This document shows, piece after piece, positions 1 to 6,676 of a DNA stretch of 10,784 nt. This DNA is from an uncultured Christensenellaceae bacterium (lineage in GTDB: Bacteria; Bacillota; Clostridia; Christensenellales; CAG-138): positions 1 to 10,784 of the forward strand of contig CABSAH010000045.1 in the NCBI GenBank assembly GCA_902475645.1, read 5' to 3'. Position numbers and translations under genes: made by a program. The notes beneath the pieces were generated by a model that did not search any database, was not told the DNA's origin, and was given only the letters and a program-made list of their open reading frames with translations. The stretch's first letter is position 1. Each line of letters begins with the position of its first letter.

Positions 1-2
1 CC

Positions 3-1163
3 AGCGGACACGTTGTGAACTTCAACGACCCGCTTATGGACTGCAAGAGCTGCAAGGCCCGTTTCCGCGCGGACAAGCTGATTGAAGAATATGCCGAAAA
101 GCACGGCCTTGATGACGTGCATCCCGACGGATGGACGCATGAGCAGATGTCCGCTTACATTGCGGAAAAGGGTATAGTCTGCCCAGAATGCGGAAAGAAC
201 GAATTTACCTCCATCCGCAAGTTCAACATGATGTTCAAAACATTCCAGGGCGTTAATGAGGACACCGCCAGCCAGATATATCTGCGTCCCGAAACCGCGC
301 AGGGCATATTCGTAAACTTTAAGAACGTGCAGCGCACCACCCGCCGCAAGATACCCTTTGGCATAAGCCAGATCGGTAAGTCCTTCCGCAACGAGATAAC
401 CCCCGGCAACTTCATATTCCGCACACGCGAATTTGAGCAGATGGAGCTTGAATTCTTCTGCGCACCCGGAACCGAGCTTGATTGGTATAAGTATTGGAAG
501 GACTTCTGCAAAAACTTTGTGCTTGCCCTTGGCATACACGAGGAGAATATGCGTCTGAGGGAGCATGAAAAGGCCGAGCTTTCGCATTATTCCAACGGCA
601 CCACCGATATAGAATACAAATTCCCGTTCGGCTGGGGCGAGCTTTGGGGCATTGCAAGCCGCACCAATTTTGACCTGAACGCACACGCAAAGCAGTCCGG
701 TCAGGATCTTACCTATACCGATCCTTTCACAAACGAAAAGTACGTTCCCTACGTTATAGAACCCTCCGTAGGCGTAGAAAGAATGCTGCTTATGCTGCTG
801 TGTGATGCATACGATGAAGAAACGCTTGAAAACGGCGATGTAAGGAACATACTGCACCTGCATCCCGCCATTGCGCCCTACAAGGCCGCCGTTCTGCCGC
901 TGCAAAAGAACAAGCTTGGCGACAAGGCGCGCGAGGTTTACGCCATGCTTTCAAAGAAGTTCATGGTGGATTATGATGATTCCGGCGCAATAGGCAAGCG
1001 CTATCGCCGCCATGATGAAATCGGCACGCCCATGTGCATAACGGTTGACTTCGATACCCTTGAGGACAATACCGTTACCGTGCGTGACCGCGATACCATG
1101 GAGCAGGTGCGCATGCCAATAGATCAGCTTATAGCGCATATTGAGCAGGAATGTGATTTTTAA
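3..1163 (+). CDS. glyQS: Glycyl-tRNA synthetase, homodimeric type (5' partial)
   Basis: Charges tRNA-Gly with glycine in the cytoplasm; class II aminoacyl-tRNA synthetase. The reading frame is open to the left edge from base 3 (preceding codon ends CC), giving SGHV before NFNDPLMDCKSCK, a stretch typical of the family, so the GTG at 15 is internal and the true start lies outside the window. Counting from that GTG as residue 1, paired cysteines C10/C13 and C56/C59 resemble a zinc-binding insertion, RPETAQG (91-97) is the conserved active-site segment, FRNE (124-127) is class II motif 2, and GVER (253-256) is motif 3. Residues from about 285 to 382 form the C-terminal anticodon-binding domain, ending at TAA. 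The missing N-terminus should hold motif 1, roughly 60-90 residues judging from usual family length. The alpha2 form, rather than separate alpha and beta subunits, fits Clostridia. Identification is very secure. Confidence 0.97.
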   Translation, partial: SGHVVNFNDPLMDCKSCKARFRADKLIEEYAEKHGLDDVHPDGWTHEQMSAYIAEKGIVCPECGKNEFTSIRKFNMMFKTFQGVNEDTASQIYLRPETAQGIFVNFKNVQRTTRRKIPFGISQIGKSFRNEITPGNFIFRTREFEQMELEFFCAPGTELDWYKYWKDFCKNFVLALGIHEENMRLREHEKAELSHYSNGTTDIEYKFPFGWGELWGIASRTNFDLNAHAKQSGQDLTYTDPFTNEKYVPYVIEPSVGVERMLLMLLCDAYDEETLENGDVRNILHLHPAIAPYKAAVLPLQKNKLGDKAREVYAMLSKKFMVDYDDSGAIGKRYRRHDEIGTPMCITVDFDTLEDNTVTVRDRDTMEQVRMPIDQLIAHIEQECDF

Positions 1164-1176
1164 TAACTGAGTACGT

Positions 1177-1210
1177 AAAAAAAGCTTGCTGGTAAAGCAA
1201 GCTTTTTTTT
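1177..1210. terminator. Bidirectional intrinsic terminator between glyQS and the M14 peptidase gene
   Basis: An A7 tract runs into GCTTGC, a 7-nt loop (TGGTAAA), GCAAGC and then T8. The GC core is 6 bp and the A/T tracts extend the stem to about 13 bp. It lies 13 bases after the glyQS stop and has a T-tract on both strands, so it can end both the plus-strand synthetase transcript and the converging minus-strand operon, whose last stop is at 1311. Confidence 0.9.
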
Positions 1211-1257
1211 GCGTATCCGGAAAACCGTGCCATGGTATTTGCAGTTTAACCGTATGA

Positions 1258-1289
1258 CAATGCCGCCCGGAAAATCCAAGGCGGCATTG
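1258..1289 (-). other. Perfect 10-bp stem-loop in the 3' region of the peptidase gene
   Basis: CAATGCCGCC at 1258-1267 is matched exactly by its reverse complement at 1280-1289, with a 12-nt loop that can pair further (GGA with TCC). Neither strand has a T-run after it, so it is not a canonical terminator by itself. It lies between the minus-strand peptidase stop (1311) and the bidirectional terminator, so it would fold in the 3' untranslated part of that transcript, perhaps protecting the RNA end. The stem is seen directly; its role is inferred. Confidence 0.6.
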
Positions 1290-1310
1290 CAGGTGAAGTA
1301 CAAGCTATTT

Positions 1311-2699
1311 TTATTTGTGGTCTTTCAAATACTGCATTGTGAGCAGTCCGCTTTCAAGCTGAATGGCTATGAGCTTGCGTACCGGCACAACCTCATAATG
1401 TATCTCTTTTTCCAGATACTCTGCCAGTTCATTAAACATAACGAGTGCTTTTTCCATGCCGACTTCAAGCGCCGCACGCTTTTCGGCATTTTCCTCACCG
1501 GATTTCTGCATATTTTCCAGCTCGCTTTCATGCATACGCACCAGCATGCCAAACTGCAAAAGCTTATAGAATTTGGCTACGAGCAAATTGGAAAATTCCT
1601 CTGCAATGGTAGCGTGCTTTGCAAATTCCGGATTTACGCTTATCATTTTGCGCGTTGCATCATTGCGCTTAGGCGTAGCAAAGTCGCTGAGCGCTAAGAA
1701 GAACGGATTTTGCTCATCTATATATGCTGCCGATTCGTTAATGAGCGCGGTAATGCTGCTGCTGTAACGTTCATCGCAATTGAGCTTTTCCTCTGCCACA
1801 TCGCGGCGGATAACTTGGCTTTCTCCCATGTCACTTATACGCTTATCAAAGAAATACGGAAGCTCGGTAGTCAATGTAAACGCTCCGCATACTTTTTCGC
1901 CGTATTCTGAACTGCACGTACCGGTTTTTATGCGTTTGCTTATTTCCTTTGCACCGTTCTGTTCAAGATAATCATAATTATCCCGTATTGACGTTTCCTG
2001 ATATATGGCAGGAACATAAGCATGGCAGTATGGCGCTTCGGGTTCGCCGAGGTTAAGCGGTACCTGCTGCTTATTTGCGGCTGCATACAGATCATCATGT
2101 ATTTCAGGCATATCATGGGATATGTACCAATAAACACCGCCAAAGCCGGCATTATGCAGAGAATAGATAAAGTTTGGCCTTATTTCATCTATCAGCCGCA
2201 TCACAGCCTTGGTTTCGGGAATTGCATTATGGAAGTGCAGTTCCTTATAATCAATCGGGAATGTCCAGTCAACCTGCTTAAATCCGGCCGGACGATAAAA
2301 ATTGCGCGAATAATTCGTTATCGTAAACGGTCCCTTAAGCCATTTTTCGTTGAGCTTAACGCCATCGTAATCCCATGCCTTTACAACATAACAGGTGTAT
2401 CCGAGTTCTTCCTGAAGTTCCTTATCGGCGGCCAGGCTCCATGTGAAATGCTCCAGCAAAGCCGCGCCGATAGGCTCATTGGGATGTGGGCAGCCCAGGA
2501 AGAGTGCGTTGCGCTCCCCATGCCCTATCTTCAGGCAATAAAGCGGATTGCCTAAGCCCGATTTGCCTATCTCCGTTATGCTAACGCATTCGGGATAAGT
2601 TTCGGCAAGGCGCTTGGAGCTTTCATCCATTTCGTCCACGGTAAAAAAGCCCTTATAATCAGGTATAGTGTCTATCAGTTTTTGAAATATAGCTTTCAT
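1311..2699 (-). CDS. M14-family zinc carboxypeptidase, cytoplasmic
   Basis: Predicted metallo-carboxypeptidase of 462 aa that would release a C-terminal residue from a peptide. The zinc site is visible: HPNE gives His72 and Glu75, and SLHNAGFGG supplies the third ligand, His182. NYSRNFYRP (about 129-137) is the likely substrate-carboxylate arginine region, and LTTELPYF carries the probable catalytic glutamate, Glu279. The C-terminal 170 residues are helical and charged, with no family I recognise. There is no signal peptide or membrane segment, so it should act inside the cell. A GTG at 2711 is also in frame, but it sits within the ribosome site; GGAG six bases before the ATG at 2699 fixes the start used here. 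It follows the last transporter gene by 53 bases without a terminator, so cotranscription is likely. Related M14 enzymes such as MpaA trim imported murein peptides; whether this one does is unknown. Confidence 0.88.
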   Translation of the reverse strand: MKAIFQKLIDTIPDYKGFFTVDEMDESSKRLAETYPECVSITEIGKSGLGNPLYCLKIGHGERNALFLGCPHPNEPIGAALLEHFTWSLAADKELQEELGYTCYVVKAWDYDGVKLNEKWLKGPFTITNYSRNFYRPAGFKQVDWTFPIDYKELHFHNAIPETKAVMRLIDEIRPNFIYSLHNAGFGGVYWYISHDMPEIHDDLYAAANKQQVPLNLGEPEAPYCHAYVPAIYQETSIRDNYDYLEQNGAKEISKRIKTGTCSSEYGEKVCGAFTLTTELPYFFDKRISDMGESQVIRRDVAEEKLNCDERYSSSITALINESAAYIDEQNPFFLALSDFATPKRNDATRKMISVNPEFAKHATIAEEFSNLLVAKFYKLLQFGMLVRMHESELENMQKSGEENAEKRAALEVGMEKALVMFNELAEYLEKEIHYEVVPVRKLIAIQLESGLLTMQYLKDHK

Positions 2700-2752
2700 T
2701 TTATTCTCCACATTTACTCTTGGTCAATATGCACAGTATGCTTTGCCATGCC

Positions 2753-3751
2753 TCATATGCTTGAGGTACAATGGCAGCACACCGTATGCCCATCGGCATA
2801 CTCTTTGGCACACGGATATTCCTTAAAGCATTTTTCGGTCGCCATATAGCATCTCGGGGCAAAATAGCATCCAGGGCCCGGGTTAATGGGCGTAGGCGGC
2901 TCCCCGTGGATAGCGATAGGCGTTGACTGCTTATCGAAATCAAGCGAAGGGAAATTTGAAATAAGCACCTTGGTATACGGATGCTGAGGATTCTTTATTA
3001 TCTGCTCCGCCGTGCCCATCTCCACTATTCTGCCAAGATACATTACTGCCACTCTGTCGGCCACATAGTTTGTCACTGCAATATCATGGCTAATGAACAC
3101 CATAGCCATGTTATATTCATGCACAAGGTTCATAAGCGTGTTCAAAAGATCCGCGCGAACGGAAACATCAAGCATGCTTACCGGCTCGTCCGCTATTATA
3201 AGCAAAGGATTAAGGAGCATGCTCCTGAGTACGGATATCCTTTGCAGCTGTCCGCCGCTGAGTTCATGCGGCCAGCGTGCCAAATAATCTTCCGCAGGCG
3301 TTATGCCAAGCTTTTCAAGACCTTCGTATATTATTTTTCTGCGCTCGCTCACGCTTGAACCTATCGAATGGATTTCAAGCGGCTGCATCAATATGTCTTC
3401 TATTACATGGCGAGGGTCAAATGTTTCGAACGGGTTTTGGAAAACTATTTGAACATTCCGCCTAAACGCAAGAACGTCCTTTTTGCTTATGCGGCTATAA
3501 TCCTGTCCGTCAAGCTCTAGCTTGCCTCAGTAAGGCTTTTCAAGCATGGCAAGCATACGGCCAAGCGTTGACTTACCGCATCCCGATTCGCCTATTATGC
3601 CAAGTACCTCGCCGCGATTGAGCGAAAAGCTAACATCATCTACGGCTTTTACCCACTTTTTTTCCTGCTTTTTCGCAATTTGGGTAAGCGAACGCTTTAT
3701 TCCGTACCATTGCTTGGCGTTTTCAACATTAAGCAAAACCTTATCTTCCAT
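2753..3751 (-). pseudogene. Peptide ABC transporter ATP-binding protein (OppF/DppF-like), interrupted by in-frame TGA at codon 75
   Basis: Second nucleotide-binding subunit of the peptide importer; it should pair with the upstream ATPase to power uptake. Translation in one continuous frame from ATG 3751 gives 332 codons, a normal family length, with a single TGA at 3529-3527. All ATPase motifs are present: Walker A GESGCGKST (54-62), Q-loop VFQNP (Q105), signature LSGGQLQR (164-171), Walker B LLIIADE (183-189) and switch His222. The C-terminal oligopeptide-type tail has cysteines at 295, 301, 308 and 326. GGGAGGG seven bases before ATG 3751 favours that start over the ATG at 3757. It begins two bases after the stop of the upstream ATPase. 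If the TGA is real and not read through, the gene yields a 74-residue stub and a 211-codon remainder lacking Walker A, neither functional as an ATPase. The intact downstream frame suggests a very recent mutation, a strain variant or a sequence error. Confidence 0.88.
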
Positions 3752-3753
3752 TA

Positions 3754-4722
3754 TCATTCCCTCCCGAAAAAGTGACAAGCTACCATGTGATCCGGTGTTG
3801 CGTATCGCTGGGCGGGCCGCTCGTTACGGCAAATATCCTTTGCCTTCGGGCAGCGCGGTGCAAATACGCAGCCTTGCGCTTTGTTTTTCAAATTGGGCAA
3901 TGTTCCGGGGATGCCCCGTATCATTGTTTTGCCCGTTTCAAGTGTGGGGAATGACGATATAAGCCCCTGCGTATACGGATGCAGCGGTTCCTTTATAACG
4001 CTTCTTACAGGACCGGTTTCCATCAGATAGCCTGCATACATAACAGCAACCCTGTTGCACGTTTCGGCAACAACCGATATATCATGCGTAATGAGAATGC
4101 TGGATACGTTGAAGTCCCTTTGAAGACGCTTTATCTCCCCTATTACCTGCCCCTGTGTTACAACGTCAAGCGCAGTAGTGGCTTCGTCGAATACGACTAT
4201 TTTGGGGTCGAATATCAAGCTTAGGGCTATGCATATCCTTTGCAGCATACCGCCCGACAGCTGATGCTGATACATATTCAGCACCCTATCCGTCAGATTA
4301 ACTACGCCAAGCAAGCGCGTTATTACCGCATCCGATTCCGCCCTTGTTGCATTGGGCTTGTGTATTTTATAAATATCGTATATCTGCTCGCCTATCTTAT
4401 ACACCGGGCTGAAGCTGTTCATGGACTTTTGGAATACAACCGATATTTCGCGCCAGCGAATAGCGCGCATCTCCTTTTCACTCAGCCCTATAAGGTTCTT
4501 GCCTTTGAACATGGCTTCTCCGGTAACCTTTGCATTATCGGCAAGCAAATCCAGCACGCCCATTGCAAGTGTGCTCTTACCCGAACCCGATTCGCCGACT
4601 ATGCCGAGTGCGTCCGATTCAAACAGGTCAATATTTATGTCGTTCGCAGCGTATACGGTTCCCGTTAGGGTTTTATAACCAATGTTAACATTTCTTAAAC
4701 TCAGTAATGCATTTCCTGCCAT
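3754..4722 (-). CDS. Peptide ABC transporter ATP-binding protein (OppD/DppD-like)
   Basis: Nucleotide-binding subunit (322 aa) of a nickel/peptide/opine-class ABC importer, located on the cytoplasmic face of the permeases. Walker A GESGSGKST is at 43-51, Q-loop Gln98, signature LSGGMLQR at 155-162, Walker B IVVFDE at 175-180 (the usual DEP is DEA here, with the catalytic Glu180 kept), D-loop ALD, and switch His213. The tail HPYTQGL...GCVFAPRCP is the oligopeptide-type C-terminal extension that sets this family apart from other ABC ATPases; its cysteines lie at 285, 291, 298 and 316. A strong AGGAGGT eight bases before ATG 4722 sets the start, 15 bases after the permease stop. The gene ends in a tandem TGA-TAA. 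Opp and Dpp proteins cannot be told apart reliably from motifs, so no symbol is given. Confidence 0.95.
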   Translation of the reverse strand: MAGNALLSLRNVNIGYKTLTGTVYAANDINIDLFESDALGIVGESGSGKSTLAMGVLDLLADNAKVTGEAMFKGKNLIGLSEKEMRAIRWREISVVFQKSMNSFSPVYKIGEQIYDIYKIHKPNATRAESDAVITRLLGVVNLTDRVLNMYQHQLSGGMLQRICIALSLIFDPKIVVFDEATTALDVVTQGQVIGEIKRLQRDFNVSSILITHDISVVAETCNRVAVMYAGYLMETGPVRSVIKEPLHPYTQGLISSFPTLETGKTMIRGIPGTLPNLKNKAQGCVFAPRCPKAKDICRNERPAQRYATPDHMVACHFFGRE

Positions 4723-4737
4723 ATCAGCGCACCTCCT

Positions 4738-5592
4738 TTATCTTCTCAGTTTGGGATTAAGCACGTTATTCAGCCCATCACCTATCATATAGAATGTTGC
4801 GACTGTAATAATGATGGCAATGCCGGGGAATGTTGCAACCCACCACGCCGACGTCATCACGTTTCTTCCGTTGAATATCATCTGTCCCCAGCTCACCGCA
4901 TTAGGATCTCCGAGTCCGAGGAACGAAAGGCTGGCCTCCGTCAGTATGGCAGTAGCTATCTGCATTGTGGTATTGGATATTACCGGGAATATTCCGTTAG
5001 GTATAACGCAGGAAAACAGTATTTTATTCTCGGATGTGCCGATGGTGCGGGCTCCTTTTACAAAGGTGCGTTCCCTCAGCGACATGGCTTGGCTGCGCAT
5101 AACCCTTGCATTGCCCGGCCAGCTTGTAAAGCCGATTACCAGCATAACATTAAATATGCTGCTGCCGAATATTGCAACAACGAGTATTATCAAAAAGAAC
5201 GTGGGAACCATTATGAATATGTCTATTATCTGGGAGAGTATTCTGTCAATACGGCCGCCGTAATAGCCCGCTACCGCCCCGATAAGAGTTCCTGTTACAC
5301 CGGATATGGTTGCCGCAACAACGCCTATCATAAGCGATATCCGCGTTCCGTGTATTATGCGCGAAAACACATCCCTGCCAAGGTGATCTGTACCGAGCAG
5401 GTATTGAGAACTTGGTTTAAGCAGCGCATCATCCAAAAACTCTGTTGGTGAATACGGTGCAATCACATCCGCAAGTATGGCTACGGCTATAATGAGTATA
5501 AGCAGGCACAGCCCGACCATTGCATGGGTGTTATGCGTATACTCCAGTATGAAATTTTTCAGTTTACGATTGTCTTTTACTTTTTTGCTCAT
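4738..5592 (-). CDS. Peptide ABC transporter permease (OppC/DppC-like)
   Basis: Integral membrane subunit (284 aa) forming half of the translocation path. The first membrane helix is at about residues 26-46, followed by the family hallmark LLGTDHLGRDVFSR (65-78). Helices follow at about 83-110 and 122-143. The cytoplasmic EAA-type coupling loop is at about 177-200 (KGARTIGTSENKILFSCVIPN), the conserved LSFLGLG at 222-228, and a last helix at about 250-270. An in-frame GTG at 5601 would add three residues, but AGGTGG five bases before the ATG at 5592 makes the ATG the better start. The gene starts 12 bases after the other permease ends and is followed closely by the ATPase genes, as in a standard opp/dpp operon. 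C-type identity comes from the OppC_N-like N-terminus and the GTDHLGRD motif. Confidence 0.95.
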   Translation of the reverse strand: MSKKVKDNRKLKNFILEYTHNTHAMVGLCLLILIIAVAILADVIAPYSPTEFLDDALLKPSSQYLLGTDHLGRDVFSRIIHGTRISLMIGVVAATISGVTGTLIGAVAGYYGGRIDRILSQIIDIFIMVPTFFLIILVVAIFGSSIFNVMLVIGFTSWPGNARVMRSQAMSLRERTFVKGARTIGTSENKILFSCVIPNGIFPVISNTTMQIATAILTEASLSFLGLGDPNAVSWGQMIFNGRNVMTSAWWVATFPGIAIIITVATFYMIGDGLNNVLNPKLRR

Positions 5593-5604
5593 AAGACCCA
5601 CCTT

Positions 5605-6570
5605 TTAACTCAGTCGTATACGCGGATCGGCCACGGCATATATAACATCTACCAATATCATCCATACCGCTACCGATATTGACAATATCAGATAATTGCC
5701 CATAAGCAAAGGATAATCTCGCGAAGATATTGCCGAGAGCACCAGCGTGCCCATTCCGGGCCAAGCAAACACAATTTCGGTAGCTGCGCTGCCGCCTATT
5801 ATGTATGCAAGCCTGATACCGAACGTGGTTATAGTGGGCAGCATTGCCTCACGGAATAGATATTTGCGATAAACCTTCCCCTTGTCAAGCCCGGCAGCCT
5901 TGAATGTGTTAACGTAATCGCTCTTTATAACCTGCATCATGGACGAACGCCCAATGCGGAAATACGCAGGCACGCCCACCAGTGCCAAGGCGCTTGCAGG
6001 AAGCACCAAATGCTTTGCCACATCCAAAACATGCTTTATTCCGGTATATCCCGCTCTTGCGTTTTCTATACCGGCCGTGGGTAGCCAGCCGAGTTTTGAA
6101 GCAAAGAGCAGTATCATTATCAGTCCAAGCCAAAACACCGGCATAGAGTAAAGCACATATGCTATATACGATATAATATTATCAACAACGCCGCCCGGGT
6201 TGCACGATGCCCATATAGCCAAAAGGGTTCCTATTACAAGCGCAAGAACGGCGCCGGTTAATGACAGCAGCAGCGTGGGCCCGAGACGATCCATTATAAT
6301 GTCCATAACAGGCCGGCCATATATTATGGAGCTTCCAAGGTCGCCCTTTATTACGTTACCGAGATAGACAACAAGCTGCTCCGGTATGCTTTTGTCCAGT
6401 CCATACTTTGCCTTCATTATATCTATCAATTCCTGAGACGGGTTATCCTGACCGGCAAGTATAGTCACCGGATCGCCCGGAGCAAGTCTTATTAGTACAA
6501 AATTCAATATAAATACGAACAGCACCGTTAAAATAGCCGTTCCTATTCTTTTCAATAAATATCTGCCCAT
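5605..6570 (-). CDS. Peptide ABC transporter permease (OppB/DppB-like)
   Basis: Integral membrane subunit (321 aa), partner of the C-type permease. The N-terminal helix (about 9-29) leads into FVLIRLAPGDPV, the diagnostic start of B-type permeases, then an external loop with QELIDIMKAKYGLD, and five further hydrophobic segments at about 98-120, 134-157, 187-203, 249-270 and 293-314. The EAA-like loop that contacts the ATPases is at 224-245 (KAAGLDKGKVYRKYLFREAM). The end VADPRIRLS is typical. AAGGTGG lies four bases before ATG 6570. The gene is 106 bases downstream of the binding-protein gene, and that gap holds a strong stem-loop, which suggests lower expression than the binding protein. Substrate class, from family knowledge, is di- or oligopeptides, though nickel and other solutes occur in the same family. 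Confidence 0.95.
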   Translation of the reverse strand: MGRYLLKRIGTAILTVLFVFILNFVLIRLAPGDPVTILAGQDNPSQELIDIMKAKYGLDKSIPEQLVVYLGNVIKGDLGSSIIYGRPVMDIIMDRLGPTLLLSLTGAVLALVIGTLLAIWASCNPGGVVDNIISYIAYVLYSMPVFWLGLIMILLFASKLGWLPTAGIENARAGYTGIKHVLDVAKHLVLPASALALVGVPAYFRIGRSSMMQVIKSDYVNTFKAAGLDKGKVYRKYLFREAMLPTITTFGIRLAYIIGGSAATEIVFAWPGMGTLVLSAISSRDYPLLMGNYLILSISVAVWMILVDVIYAVADPRIRLS

Positions 6571-6590
6571 AGCACCACCTTATAATCTTT

Positions 6591-6632
6591 ATCCCGAGCC
6601 GAAATCGGGCATTGCCCTAATCGGCCCGGGAT
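6591..6632 (-). other. Intercistronic stem-loop between the binding-protein and permease genes
   Basis: ATCCCG-A-GCCGA (6591-6602) pairs with TCGGC-C-CGGGAT (6621-6632), 11 pairs with a single A/C mismatch. The enclosed 18 bases hold a second stem, GGGC (6607-6610) with GCCC (6614-6617). No U-tract follows on the minus strand, so it is probably not a full terminator. In solute-binding-protein operons such hairpins commonly stabilise the upstream message or cause partial attenuation, giving more binding protein than permease; that role is inferred here. Confidence 0.75.
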
Positions 6633-6676
6633 CAAAACACAAAAATGCTTTATACTGTTACCAAAGATTCACGACC

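Noticed and set aside
1209..1697. A 162-codon plus-strand open frame opposite the end of the peptidase gene
   Set aside because: It starts directly at a terminator, lacks a ribosome site and overlaps well-supported coding sequence on the other strand.
2711..2735. A promoter with TTGACC just before the peptidase gene
   Set aside because: A TTGACC is present on the minus strand, but a -10 at proper spacing would fall on the start codon, and no good TATAAT match is there. Cotranscription with the transporter is simpler.
3527..3529. TGA as a sense codon (Trp or Gly) in this organism
   Set aside because: TGA appears once inside a gene, while three genes here (both ATPases and the binding protein) end in TGA and all other coding sequence is free of it. 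Trp is written TGG throughout. A standard bacterial code fits better.
3490..3529. Selenocysteine at the ATPase TGA
   Set aside because: The position is not a redox site, the family has no conserved cysteine there, and the short stem starts only a few bases after the TGA, closer than a bacterial selenocysteine element normally sits.
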